Positions 41,801-47,127 of a stretch of DNA of 64,000 bases are shown piece after piece. The translations under genes were made by a program, and so were the position numbers. The notes below the pieces were generated by a model. The model saw nothing but the letters and a program-made list of their open reading frames with translations, was not told the DNA's origin and did no database searches. Source of the DNA: Nelumbo lutea (taxonomy: Eukaryota > Streptophyta > Magnoliopsida > Proteales > Nelumbonaceae); NCBI GenBank assembly GCA_022828595.1, contig JAKGHH010000005.1:52819655-52883654 (forward strand), read 5' to 3'. How positions within the stretch are numbered: the stretch's first letter is position 1; each line of letters begins with the position of its first letter.

Positions 41801-44383
41801 GATATAGGTGAAGTATTTGAAGACCCTGGCAGATACCGACGACTTGTAGGCAAACTAAACTATCTAACCATTACTCGACCAGATATTTCATTTGCGATTA
41901 GTGTGGTGAGTCAGTTCATGCAGAAACCTTTGGTCCCACATTGGAATGCAGTGCTAAGGATGTGAGGTATCTGAAAGGAATTCCTGGTCGTGGTTTGCTG
42001 TACAGGAGTGGTGGAAAACTGGTAGTAGAAGGATACACCGATGCTGATTGGGCAGGTTCTATGTCTGATAGACGATCTACCACAGGCTATTGCACCTTTC
42101 TGGGGGGTAACCTGGTAACGTGGAAAAGTAAGAAGCAAACAGTTGTGGCAAGAAGCAGTGCAGAAGCAAAATATAGGGCCATGGCACATGCTGCTTGTGA
42201 ATTAGTGTGGCTGAGGAACCTTCTACAGGAGATAGGATATGACATCAGTACTCCAATGAAGCTCTATTGTGACAATCAGGCAGCGGTTCATATCTCTTCC
42301 AATCCGGTGTTTCATGAAAGAACCAAGCACATCGAAGTTGACTGTCATTTTGTGAGAGAGAAGGTGCTGAATGGGGTGATAGAAACTGGATATGTTAGTA
42401 CAGGAAACCAGTGGGCAGACTTGTTTACAAAAGGTTTGAGTCGGGGGAGAGTGGACTACATATGTAACAAGCTGGGATTATATGATATATACTCACCAGC
42501 TTGAGGGGGAGTGTTAGTGGTGTTAGTGAAGGGGTATTTCGGTCTTTGTACTTGTTGAGAATGTTGATGTGTACTATTATGTTAGTTCGAGTGCCTCTTA
42601 CTTAAAGAAGGGCACTTAAGTCTTTTCCAATAAGTTAATAATATAACAACAGGTCTGGCCGAATCTAGGGATGACTTTTTCTCTAATTCGAACCAGCCTT
42701 TCTCTCTTTTCTCTTCTTCTTTCCTCTCCTACTTCTTGCTGTTTACTTTACTTTACAGTCAACGAACAAGACAAAATTCTAGGGCAGGTCAAACTTCAAC
42801 AAGAATAAAGAGGGGGAACCCCTGCAAATTACAAAGGAGAAAGCTTGTCACTATACAGATGCTCCAAATACACACCAAATTTAGCTAGGCCATCTGCAGT
42901 ATGATTGCATTCCCTAGGAATCCAAACTAAGTTGACATTCAATCCATCCAAAGAATCCCAAGCTTCAGTCAGATAGTGATAAAGTCTCCAAGGGCCCCCT
43001 TTTTTGTCTCTTAACCATTTTATTGTATTTGTTGAATCACCTACAATGATCAAATTCTGAATTCCCAAATTCTTAATTATCCTGATTCCAGTGAGAGCAG
43101 CCATCATTTCAGCCTTTGTGGAGTCGGCCCAACCGATTGGACCACTAAAAGTCCAGCAGATATTGCCCCTTTCGTCCCTTATTGTACCACCAATACCTGC
43201 AAAGCCCGGATTGCCTAAGGCACTTCCGTCAAAATTAAGGGTTATCACACCTTCACTGATGGTCCCCTTAAATAATCTTAGCAATCCAAAAATAATCAAA
43301 CTTGGGAAAGAGGGCACCCAACCTCTATTCTTGCCAAACTAAAGTAGATACAGTTTCAACATTCAAATTATGGGTGGCTTTTCTGCTTCACTGACAGTTT
43401 CAGCACAGACAAAATGAGAACCTTCTTGAAGTTCATATCTCGAGCAAACTCTAAGGCTCTTATAACTGCCAACCATTCAGCTTCAATGCTGCACCTTGCC
43501 CTGCATTGGTGTCCTGAAGCAAAGATAACCTTACAACTTTTTAACTCAATTACTACTAGACCTCTAGCTGCATAACCTGTATCTGGCTCATTGGACCCAT
43601 CCACATATATTTTAACTTGAAATTCCAAATCATCATTAGATGGGGGCCTAGTTAAAATAGTTAGATTATAAACTTACTAGTCGCTCTCTTTTGTTCTTAT
43701 TTCATCTGTTTGTCCAAAAACTGTGAAACAAAATATAGCTCTACTCCTGTTATTATTATTATCATTCCTATAACTGCTAAAATATTCACCAAAAATTCCA
43801 ACTTCTTTGATATCTCATTTGCAGCTCCACTATGTTCTACTTGACCTACAAACTTGTCAAATGGTTGCAAGTTACTAAACAAAAATTTCCTAATCGGTTA
43901 GAATGATATTCTTTTTCTTTCTACAGCCTGCCAGCTTCAATAATTAGAACCTTCAACCAGTATAAAAAGAAAAGTTCCCCCAATATATCAAAAATCAATG
44001 CAACAACTCAAGAAAAACGAAAACAAAAAAAGGAACACACAAGAGGAAAACTCTGGTAGGAAAAGTCCAAACGCCCTAAATGTCAAAATCCCAAATGAAT
44101 TCGCAACAAAAAACAGTCAAAATAAAGGAAACGTGGAAAGGGAAGAATATGAAATAGAAAACCAACCTCCAAAAACACTCCATTTCGTAGAGATAAGAGC
44201 TGGAATTGGTGAGAGTTTCAATAGACTGAAAGTACCATAGCTGTTCTGATTTCGCTGGAAGGGAGTTGTGGCTGTTGAAGAAGCAAAGAAGAGGCCGCGA
44301 TGGAGAAACAGAGTTTTATTTTCTCCGTTAAGCTCTGGTCTTCCTCTAACGACTCGTGTAAGCAACCGTCCCACGCCCCTCAT
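8837..44383 (-). CDS. NFU4/NFU5-like: Mitochondrial NFU4/NFU5-type iron-sulfur cluster scaffold, six exons over 35.5 kb
   Basis: Six minus-strand exons (44383-44167, 32887-32726, 16873-16698, 9441-9338, 9226-9115, 8899-8837) join in frame to 834 bp, 277 aa. All introns are GT-AG and every phase matches (1,1,0,2,0). Residues 1-72 form an Arg/Ser-rich mitochondrial presequence ([15 protein letters not shown]). The Nfu N-terminal domain follows (about 77-170, with [18 protein letters not shown]). The NifU C-terminal domain (about 190-258) carries the cluster-binding CSGC motif at C233/C236. Known NFU4/5 proteins bind a 4Fe-4S cluster in the mitochondrial matrix and pass it to apoproteins such as lipoate synthase. 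Introns 1-3 are 11.3, 15.9 and 7.3 kb and full of transposons; introns 4-5 are 111 and 215 bp. The coding sequence looks intact, so I infer a working gene. Whether it is NFU4 or NFU5 cannot be decided. Confidence 0.93.
9115..9226 (-). CDS. NFU4/NFU5-like: NFU exon 5 (CxxC motif)
   Basis: Encodes [10 protein letters not shown] followed by [11 protein letters not shown], with the cluster-binding Cys pair, up to HYVPE. The acceptor is TTTCTCAG and the donor GAG|GTAAGA. It is the most conserved exon of the family. Confidence 0.93.
9338..9441 (-). CDS. NFU4/NFU5-like: NFU exon 4
   Basis: Encodes [20 protein letters not shown] and the NifU-domain core [14 protein letters not shown], ending in phase 2 before GTAGGT. 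The acceptor is TTGAAG. Confidence 0.92.
9442..11030. other. NFU intron 3, part without recognised elements
   Basis: Mostly AT-rich intron sequence. No coding similarity, RNA gene or clear transposon edge is visible between exon 4 and the TIR element that starts at about 11031. Confidence 0.55.
11600..12390 (+). pseudogene. Captured MYB-CC (PHL/PHR-type) transcription factor fragment
   Basis: From about 11603 the frame reads [20 protein letters not shown], the MYB-CC coiled-coil/LHEQLE signature of plant phosphate-response-type GARP regulators. A GT...AG intron-like gap follows (about 11671-11762). After it comes sequence encoding [20 protein letters not shown] with a small frame break, then [13 protein letters not shown]. 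Further on, [12 protein letters not shown] near 12325 resembles the C-terminal tail of such proteins. The DNA-binding GARP domain is absent. Retention of an intron points to DNA-level capture by the surrounding TIR element, not to a retrocopy. Several stops make it non-coding now. Confidence 0.7.
12711..14460 (-). mobile_element. Internally deleted Ty3/gypsy (chromovirus) element, 1.75 kb
   Basis: Direct LTRs at 12711-13201 and 13969-14460 (TG...CA ends) are flanked by TAATA at 12706-12710 and 14461-14465. On the minus strand the primer-binding site TGGTATCAGAGCC follows the right LTR. The short inside keeps the start of gag (about 13780-13960, Gln-rich further on) fused to the integrase tail and chromodomain (13558-13126, with RIHDVFH and [18 protein letters not shown]). 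Protease, reverse transcriptase and the integrase core are gone. It is a non-autonomous relative of the element at 51606-56593, and sits inside the MULE-like element. Confidence 0.9.
13126..13558 (-). pseudogene. Gypsy integrase tail and chromodomain remnant
   Basis: The minus strand encodes [20 protein letters not shown] (start of the integrase tail), [16 protein letters not shown], and then in a shifted frame a chromodomain-like block ([33 protein letters not shown]). The reading frame runs into the LTR, as in the related copies in this window. One frameshift separates the two parts. Confidence 0.8.
14700..15235 (+). mobile_element. LINE RNase H remnant
   Basis: The plus strand encodes broken pieces of a LINE-type RNase H domain ([18 protein letters not shown], then a frame-shifted region around [19 protein letters not shown]). 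A phrase around CCCAATTGAGCAAGGTGGT occurs twice. The tail ends in a (TGAA)n-like tract near 15230. It is a decayed 3' fragment without an intact ORF. Confidence 0.6.
15616..15735. mobile_element. Small palindromic MITE
   Basis: Nearly the whole 120 bp forms one long inverted repeat: AGGCTCAGTTTGGAAGGAGT at the left, and AAGGCTCAATTTGGAAAGAG when the right end is read on the other strand. TACAAATAC motifs continue inward on both sides. No coding capacity; the flanks give no certain duplication. Confidence 0.7.
15914..16247. mobile_element. Probable hAT-type MITE
   Basis: The left end AGCGTATGTTTGGTTCC and the right end (AGTATGCGTTTGGTATAG on the other strand) are imperfect inverted repeats. 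The inside is non-coding and repeats phrases such as CATTTAT. The size and TTTGG ends fit hAT-derived MITEs. Confidence 0.45.
16698..16873 (-). CDS. NFU4/NFU5-like: NFU exon 3
   Basis: Encodes [20 protein letters not shown] and onward to DTAIHE, the second half of the Nfu N-terminal domain. The acceptor is TTGATGCAG and the donor GAG|GTATCA. It lies alone between two multi-kilobase introns. Confidence 0.93.
16874..18340. other. NFU intron 2, part without recognised elements
   Basis: AT-rich intron sequence between exon 3 and LINE 1. No coding similarity or transposon edge is recognised. Confidence 0.5.
18371..20113 (+). pseudogene. LINE ORF1 (DUF4283-like gag), frameshifted
   Basis: An ATG at 18371 opens [20 protein letters not shown] and stops after about 33 codons. 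The frame then shifts to 18469-19467 (332 codons), which includes a DUF4283-like block ([38 protein letters not shown]). A third piece follows at 19532-20113. Such ORF1 proteins bind the LINE RNA. The usual CCHC knuckle is not clearly visible. Confidence 0.7.
20666..21403 (+). pseudogene. LINE ORF2 endonuclease domain
   Basis: Apurinic-type endonuclease motifs occur in order: [30 protein letters not shown] (GDFN in active enzymes) and VSDHCPISL. This domain nicks target DNA for target-primed reverse transcription. A stop codon at 21403 separates it from the reverse transcriptase in the next piece. Confidence 0.88.
21455..22416 (+). pseudogene. LINE ORF2 reverse transcriptase, N-terminal half
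   Basis: Reads [19 protein letters not shown], then [22 protein letters not shown] motifs, and after a stop [45 protein letters not shown] and [10 protein letters not shown]. The FADD/YADD box and thumb are absent because the element is cut at about 22410. Confidence 0.88.
22640..23115. repeat. MITE-like AT-rich repeat with GAGCTCGAGC-type ends
   Basis: GC-rich ends rich in GAGCC/GGCTC/AGCTC motifs (22665-22800 and 23000-23105) enclose an AT-rich core with a (TATG)n/(TA)n tract. Short insertions of this kind are common in plants. The edges show only weak inverted similarity (AGGGTCAAGGTTGGATTCGAG and, on the other strand, AGAGGTGGAAGCGAGTCGAG). Confidence 0.4.
23737..24858 (-). pseudogene. 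LINE zinc-binding RT domain plus RNase H
   Basis: A 373-codon frame has a zf-RVT block ([40 protein letters not shown]) in its first half and a plant RNase H ([42 protein letters not shown]) in the second. It ends about 100 bp before the poly(A) tract. RNase H at the end of ORF2 is typical of plant L1-type LINEs. Confidence 0.9.
25353..26558 (-). pseudogene. LINE reverse transcriptase (truncated at N-terminus)
   Basis: A 401-codon frame carries [52 protein letters not shown], the palm [23 protein letters not shown] and the catalytic [15 protein letters not shown] box. It stops at 25353 and the ORF2 continues in other frames. The domain copies LINE RNA at the nicked target. The endonuclease half was never copied in because of 5' truncation. 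Confidence 0.92.
27426..27954 (+). mobile_element. Copia LTR-like sequence carrying a SINE
   Basis: Starts TGTAGAGATGATGGGCCGAA after a purine tract (GAGGGGAAG), as expected for a 3' LTR after the copia RNase H. The SINE at 27628-27779 interrupts it. A diverged copy of the same sequence starts at 28046. The end at about 27954 (...ATACA) is estimated from that comparison. Confidence 0.6.
27628..27779 (+). mobile_element. SINE with target-site duplication
   Basis: About 152 bp starting GGCAAGGTGCCAACCAGC and ending in a short A-rich tail (ATCAAAAAAAT). It is flanked by ATATTATTGGGG (27616-27627) and ATATTATTAGGGG (27780-27792). GGTAAGGTCTCC and GGGACCGTATCC could be decayed pol III A- and B-box remnants, which suggests a tRNA-derived SINE. 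It sits inside the copia LTR. Confidence 0.65.
28046..28411 (+). mobile_element. Second, diverged copia LTR (solo or partial)
   Basis: Begins TGTAGTGAGAATGGGCCGAA and follows the 27426 LTR through TTAAGGGCATCCAAGTAA-like and CT-rich blocks to ATTCATATACA, without the SINE. It is a diverged member of the same LTR family. No clear duplication flanks it. Confidence 0.55.
28440..29015 (-). pseudogene. Degenerate copia integrase fragment
   Basis: Minus-strand reading, in several frames, gives a pre-integrase block ([20 protein letters not shown]), VHSDVWD, and further on the remnant of the PQQNGVAERK motif ([10 protein letters not shown]). These are typical of Ty1/copia integrase. Stops and frameshifts throughout. 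Confidence 0.65.
29170..31085 (+). mobile_element. Degenerate LINE ORF1-like (DUF4283/CCHC) region
   Basis: Plus-strand pieces include [36 protein letters not shown] and [10 protein letters not shown], the pattern of plant LINE ORF1 proteins with a DUF4283 domain and adjoining zinc-knuckle region. Later frames (29925-30173, 30375-30746) are Ser/Gly-rich spacer-like sequence. Multiple stops; no endonuclease follows. Confidence 0.55.
31086..32725. other. NFU intron 2, part with few recognisable elements
   Basis: AT-rich intron DNA. A GCCTAGGCG-type patch lies at 31270-31350 and an Au-SINE-like tail at 31599-31654. No coding exon is recognised before exon 2. Confidence 0.5.
31599..31654 (+). 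mobile_element. Au-like SINE 3' remnant
   Basis: TGTAGCCAACCCCACATAAT followed by GGAACGAGGCTTAGATGATT and (GAT)n matches, from memory, the 3' end of plant Au SINEs, which end in GGCTTAGTTGTTG-like repeats. The 5' part is not recognisable. Confidence 0.45.
32726..32887 (-). CDS. NFU4/NFU5-like: NFU exon 2
   Basis: Encodes [20 protein letters not shown] through [11 protein letters not shown], the junction of presequence and Nfu N-terminal domain. The acceptor is ATATGCACAG and the donor GACG|GTATGT. It is phase 1 at both ends, matching exons 1 and 3. Confidence 0.95.
33310..33416. repeat. 107-bp target-site duplication, left copy
   Basis: Matches 43263-43369 over 107 bp with two differences seen by eye. 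The T-run that follows at 33417 is the poly(A) end of the LINE between the two copies. Confidence 0.85.
34225..34420 (+). repeat. Three tandem 67-bp repeats in the copia leader
   Basis: TTCAGCATTT-type motifs recur at 34228, 34295 and 34362, an exact 67-bp period. Each unit has a small hairpin (CAGCATTTAATAATGCTG in the second) followed by GCAGATTTCGGTGAG-like sequence. The array lies between the primer-binding site and gag. Confidence 0.85.
34479..35935 (+). pseudogene. Copia gag and protease, frameshifted
   Basis: The ATG at 34479 starts a UBN2/gag-type region ([20 protein letters not shown]). Frame breaks occur near 34840 and 35140. The zinc knuckle [14 protein letters not shown] lies near 35275-35316 and the protease motif [14 protein letters not shown] near 35809-35850. 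A 249-bp stretch between knuckle and protease is duplicated in tandem and in frame (units starting 35312 and 35561). The sequence is cut at 35956 by the gypsy insertion. Confidence 0.88.
36483..36605 (-). pseudogene. Gypsy chromodomain tail remnant
   Basis: The sequence matches at DNA level the region inside the left LTR of the two related elements (13202-13330, 52096-52220). It encodes, with frame breaks, the tail VEWCNL...[11 protein letters not shown]. It marks the 3' edge of the original retroelement coding region. Confidence 0.7.
36606..36727 (-). pseudogene. THO5-like: THO5 cDNA fragment, second part
   Basis: The minus strand reads [20 protein letters not shown] then TGTELPISQ, resembling the middle-to-late part of plant THO complex subunit 5. 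It directly follows the CesA segment (GSWGPLF then G IDGSQEG), so the CesA segment lies within a THO5 cDNA whose intervening part is missing. Identification rests on memory of the family. Confidence 0.7.
36728..38100 (-). pseudogene. CesA4-like: Cellulose synthase catalytic-subunit cDNA fragment
   Basis: An uninterrupted minus-strand frame (about 38100-37000) starts [20 protein letters not shown] and includes the class-specific region ([14 protein letters not shown]), the FEKRFGQSP block, the QVLRW catalytic motif and transmembrane segments up to [14 protein letters not shown] then replaces a sense codon, and similarity continues to [12 protein letters not shown] with one further frame break. 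The TED motif reads TEN ([11 protein letters not shown]), altering a catalytic Asp. No introns interrupt it although plant CesA genes have several here, so it derives from a spliced transcript. [18 protein letters not shown] wording suggests the secondary-wall CesA4 clade (moderate confidence). Confidence 0.92.
38101..38604 (-). pseudogene. THO5-like: THO5 cDNA fragment, first part
   Basis: Reads [70 protein letters not shown], then a TAA, and on in the same frame [14 protein letters not shown] to [14 protein letters not shown]. This is the N-terminal coiled-coil region of THO complex subunit 5, which acts in mRNP assembly and nuclear export. One substitution explains the only stop. It is fused in frame to gag upstream and to CesA downstream, and has no introns. 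Confidence 0.9.
38605..39027 (-). pseudogene. Truncated gypsy gag
   Basis: The frame starts within the LTR at 39027. Its second Met, [20 protein letters not shown], lies just after the primer-binding site and opens a coiled-coil gag N-terminus. The block [20 protein letters not shown] and the gag start [10 protein letters not shown] follow. The frame then passes without a stop into the THO5 segment at about 38604. Confidence 0.88.
39620..40415 (+). pseudogene. Copia integrase
   Basis: The gag-pre-integrase motif ([16 protein letters not shown]) lies near 39755-39800. The integrase core follows in broken frames ([29 protein letters not shown]) and then [14 protein letters not shown] with KNGVAERKN, near 40118-40260. 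Frame breaks and stops show loss of function. This is the part downstream of the gypsy insertion. Confidence 0.88.
41080..42504 (+). pseudogene. Copia reverse transcriptase and RNase H
   Basis: [19 protein letters not shown] ends in a TAG at 41159. The frame then continues [39 protein letters not shown], and the catalytic [13 protein letters not shown], to IEVARSKHG. RNase H follows from 41941 in another frame ([50 protein letters not shown]) and ends [11 protein letters not shown] just before the polypurine tract. Confidence 0.93.
43263..43369. repeat. 107-bp target-site duplication, right copy
   Basis: Pairs with 33310-33416. The LINE RNase H sequence stops at its left edge. Confidence 0.85.
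43370..43628 (-). pseudogene. RNase H-like fragment in NFU intron 1
   Basis: An 86-codon minus frame reads [40 protein letters not shown] and [17 protein letters not shown], an RNase H fold of the plant retroelement type (D..G, E, D pattern partly kept). It belongs to a different, older element than the LINE next to it. Confidence 0.6.
44167..44383 (-). CDS. NFU4/NFU5-like: NFU exon 1 (start codon and mitochondrial presequence)
   Basis: The ATG at 44383-44381 opens an Arg-rich, acid-poor leader ending KWSVFG. The donor GGAG|GTTGGT splits a Gly codon completed by exon 2. The donor is not a strong consensus, but the phase match with exon 2 supports it. Confidence 0.85.
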
Positions 44384-44980
44384 AGCTGTTTCCTCTACAA
44401 CTTCAGCTTTTCGACCAAGACAAAGAACGATGCAGAACTCCCTCTTTCATTAAAGCACAGAGAAAATATAACATGTCCCCCCGGCCTACGTCCGCTCGCC
44501 TCTTCTTACCCGTTACGAACTTTGCCGGTGTTGCCGTGTTGGATATCTGACTATCCGGTAATTAGAATTCAAATCGGATCTAAAGCAATCCAAATTCTAC
44601 CGGGTATATAATTGGATTGAATACGGATCCATCCCAGTCCACTTAATTGAACCTCCCCCTCCTGTAATATCTATTCTTTTGTGACACTTGGAGAGTTGAA
44701 AGGTGTTTTTTTTATTTTTTGGGTAAATGAATCAAAAGTAAACAAGCAACTAAGGCCCTGTTTCAGTGGCTGAGCCATGAATTTTGTTTTTGGGGGTCAA
44801 GTTAAACAATAAAATAAAATAAGAAGTAGAAGAGGTAAAGTTTCAAGATAAATGAGGTGGGAAGGTTTTGGGTCTAACACAGATTTTTTTAAAGAAAAAA
44901 AATCTTTTTTAATATATGTAATATTATAATATTATATATTATATTATATTGTAATAGCCTCATTGCCATTCCTATCTATT
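44384..44980. other. NFU4/NFU5-like: NFU upstream region
   Basis: Upstream of the NFU start (to the right on the plus strand) lies a CT/GA-balanced, locally GC-richer stretch to about 44530, then AT-rich DNA. No clear TATA box was picked; many housekeeping plant promoters lack one. It ends at a retroelement array starting near 44985. Confidence 0.4.
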
Positions 44981-44984
44981 AGGG

Positions 44985-47127
44985 TCGTGACTAGACTTTT
45001 TCATGGGTCAGGCTTGCCCTTACCTTTGGCATGTCTCGTAGAGTCCCCACCTCGTCCTATGCTAGCAGCTTCTTACAAAGCACTATGTTTGCCTTCAACT
45101 CATCTACATTAGCATGGACCTTGGCCAAGTTTCTTATTAGCTTGGCTTCCAGCCCTTCTCGTTATTTGTTTTCCCCATGCTAGGCTAGATCCATGACCCC
45201 TTCCATGATTTCCTTGAGCTCCACCAGCCTGCACTATAGGCCATCAACTCAACTGCCCATGTCTATGAACTTGTCTTGCACGTCTCCCATGGCAAGCTTT
45301 AACCTCGTTATCCTGGCCTCCAAGGCAGCAAGGGCATCCCTTGACACTTCCCTTGTTTTTTTTGGAGTGGCCCTTCTTCCACTCATGTGTTGCTATTGTC
45401 GAATCCATCCAACATCATGTCCACACACAGGCTCCCACGTGTCCCTAGCAAAGTTGCTTTGATACCATTTGTCATGACTTGATTGCTTCCGTTGGCTTAG
45501 TAGTGTAGCACTCACTTGGCCCTCCAAACAAGTCAGTCAAACTGTACACCCAAGACCCTTCTTACTAGGTTGGTTGAATGCTAAGGACACACACTAAGAC
45601 ACACAAGAGCACACCAAATATTGTAGGAGGAATAGATTGTATTGCACTAGAAGAAAACTTACAACTCATATTGCTCTTACAACTTGGATGCCCCTTGCAA
45701 ATGAAGGAGGGGACCCCTATTTATACATTAACCCCCTTAAGGAATCATCTAGAACTATGTACACTTGGCATCATCTAGAAGCACCTCTAGAATATAAGAA
45801 CACCCTAAAGGAAGTCTAGATTACTCCTAACCCCTCTAGGGTGTTCCACATAAACACGGATTGTTCCACAAGGTTCTAGAGAGTCCTACCAACATCTAGC
45901 CCCTTCTAGACACATGGAGAACACTCCAAAACACTCAAAAATGCTTCAGAACAGCCCAGAAAACATGCAGAGTTGGCAAGGAGCATCAGGAAACACCTAG
46001 AAAAACCTCTAGCCAAGCAACCCATTATGTCACCCCATGACATTCTCCCCCACTTGATTGTGTAACGCCCTCGTTGCACTCAATTGGCTTGTGCATCCCA
46101 TTGATTGGCCACAATTAACTCGTCCAATTGTACATAGAGGCTTCTGATGCAGAAATCCCTTTCCACTTGACTGTGTATTCCACCCATGCAGACAACGCTT
46201 CTCATTCTTTGTTTCCTTCATTCCAAGCAACATCCACGACCTCTTCCATGGTTGCCTTAAGCTCCACCTGCTTGCTCTCCAAGCCATCAACTCGGCTGCC
46301 CATGTCTATGAACTTATCTTGCATGTCTCCTATGGCAAGTTCCAACCTCACCATCCTAGCCTCCGAAGCAGCAAGGACGACCCTTGACACCTGTTTTTTG
46401 GGAGTGGCCCTTCTCCCGCTTGTGTGTCTTACTATTGTCAAGTCCGTTCAACATCATGTCCACGCACAAGCTCCCACATGTCCCTAGTAAAGTTGTTTTG
46501 ATACCACCTGTCACAACTTGACTGTTCTCATTGACTAGGTCGTGTGGCATCACTTGGCCCTCCAAGATAGTTATCCAAACTGCACGCCCAAGAGTTTTTC
46601 TTGCTAGGTTGCTTAAGTGCTAAGGACACATACCAAGACACACAAGAGCACACCAAGTATTGTAGGATGAAGAGATTGTATTGCACTAGAAGGGAAATTA
46701 CAACTTAAAGAATGCTCTTACAACTTGGATGCCCCTTGCAAATGAAGGATCAATCCCCTATTTATACACTAACCCCTCAAGGAATCCTTTAGAACTATGT
46801 GCACTTGACATCATCTAGAAGCACCTCTATAACATTCTACATTCTACACTCTTTTAGGGGATGCACATTTCATACGATACAAGAACACTGTAGAGGAAGT
46901 CTTGATTATTCTTAACTCCTCTAGGGCGTTCCACACAAACCTGAATTGTTCCACAAGGTTTTAGAGAGTTCCACCAACATCTAGCCCCTTCTAGACACAT
47001 GGAGAACACTCTAGAACATCCAAAAAATTGCTCCAAAACAGCACAAAAACATGCAGAGTTGGCTTGGAACCCCAGGAAACACTTAGAAACCCTCTAGCCA
47101 AGCAACCCATTATGTCACCCCGTGACA
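44985..47127 (-). mobile_element. Tandem array of a short LTR retroelement
   Basis: Reading plus-strand order: partial internal region (about 44985-45469), LTR (45470-46042), internal region (46043-46508), LTR (46509-47127). Both LTRs run TGTCA...TGACA. On the minus strand the primer-binding site TGGTATCAAAACAAC lies just inside each LTR, and a polypurine tract AAGTGGGGGAGAA lies at 46043-46056. The internal regions encode only a gag-like coiled-coil N-terminus (VRLELAIGDMQDKFIDMGSR). The arrangement suggests LTR-LTR recombination producing a tandem copy. The lack of pol fits a TRIM/LARD-type element. Confidence 0.8.
46202..46441 (-). pseudogene. gag-like coiled-coil N-terminus
   Basis: The minus frame reads RRATPKKQVSRVVLAASEAR, then MVRLELAIGDMQDKFIDMGS and LESKQVELKATMEEVVDV, predicted coiled coil as in gypsy gag N-termini. 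A diverged second copy lies at 45190-45400. No gag core or pol follows. Confidence 0.6.

Larger units (their letters stand above)
33458..42801 (+). mobile_element. Ty1/copia retrotransposon with nested gypsy element
   Basis: LTRs at 33458-33749 and 42512-42801 (TG...CA) are flanked by AGAAT at 33453-33457 and 42802-42806. The primer-binding site TGGTATCAGAGC (33750-33761, tRNA-iMet type) follows the left LTR, and a polypurine tract (GAGGGGGAG) precedes the right one. The order gag, protease, integrase, reverse transcriptase, RNase H is the copia order. Internal sequence is broken by stops, frameshifts and a 3.55-kb insertion (35957-39510). The two LTRs differ by only a few substitutions and small indels. 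Confidence 0.96.
33417..43262 (-). mobile_element. Short 5'-truncated LINE, split by a copia element
   Basis: The LINE itself is about 497 bp: 33417-33457 (poly(A) end) plus 42807-43262. The middle is the copia element and its 5-bp duplication. The minus strand of the right part encodes RNase H ([47 protein letters not shown]). The 107-bp duplications at 33310-33416 and 43263-43369 bound it. It lies in NFU intron 1. Confidence 0.85.

Noticed and set aside
43697..43882. 61-codon minus frame with a hydrophobic stretch ([20 protein letters not shown])
   Set aside because: It is short, lies in NFU intron 1, and shows no splice or start context. A chance frame in T-rich DNA is more likely.
46128..46487. 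119-codon plus-strand frame
   Set aside because: It is antisense to the gag-like coiled-coil frame on the minus strand and has no similarity of its own.
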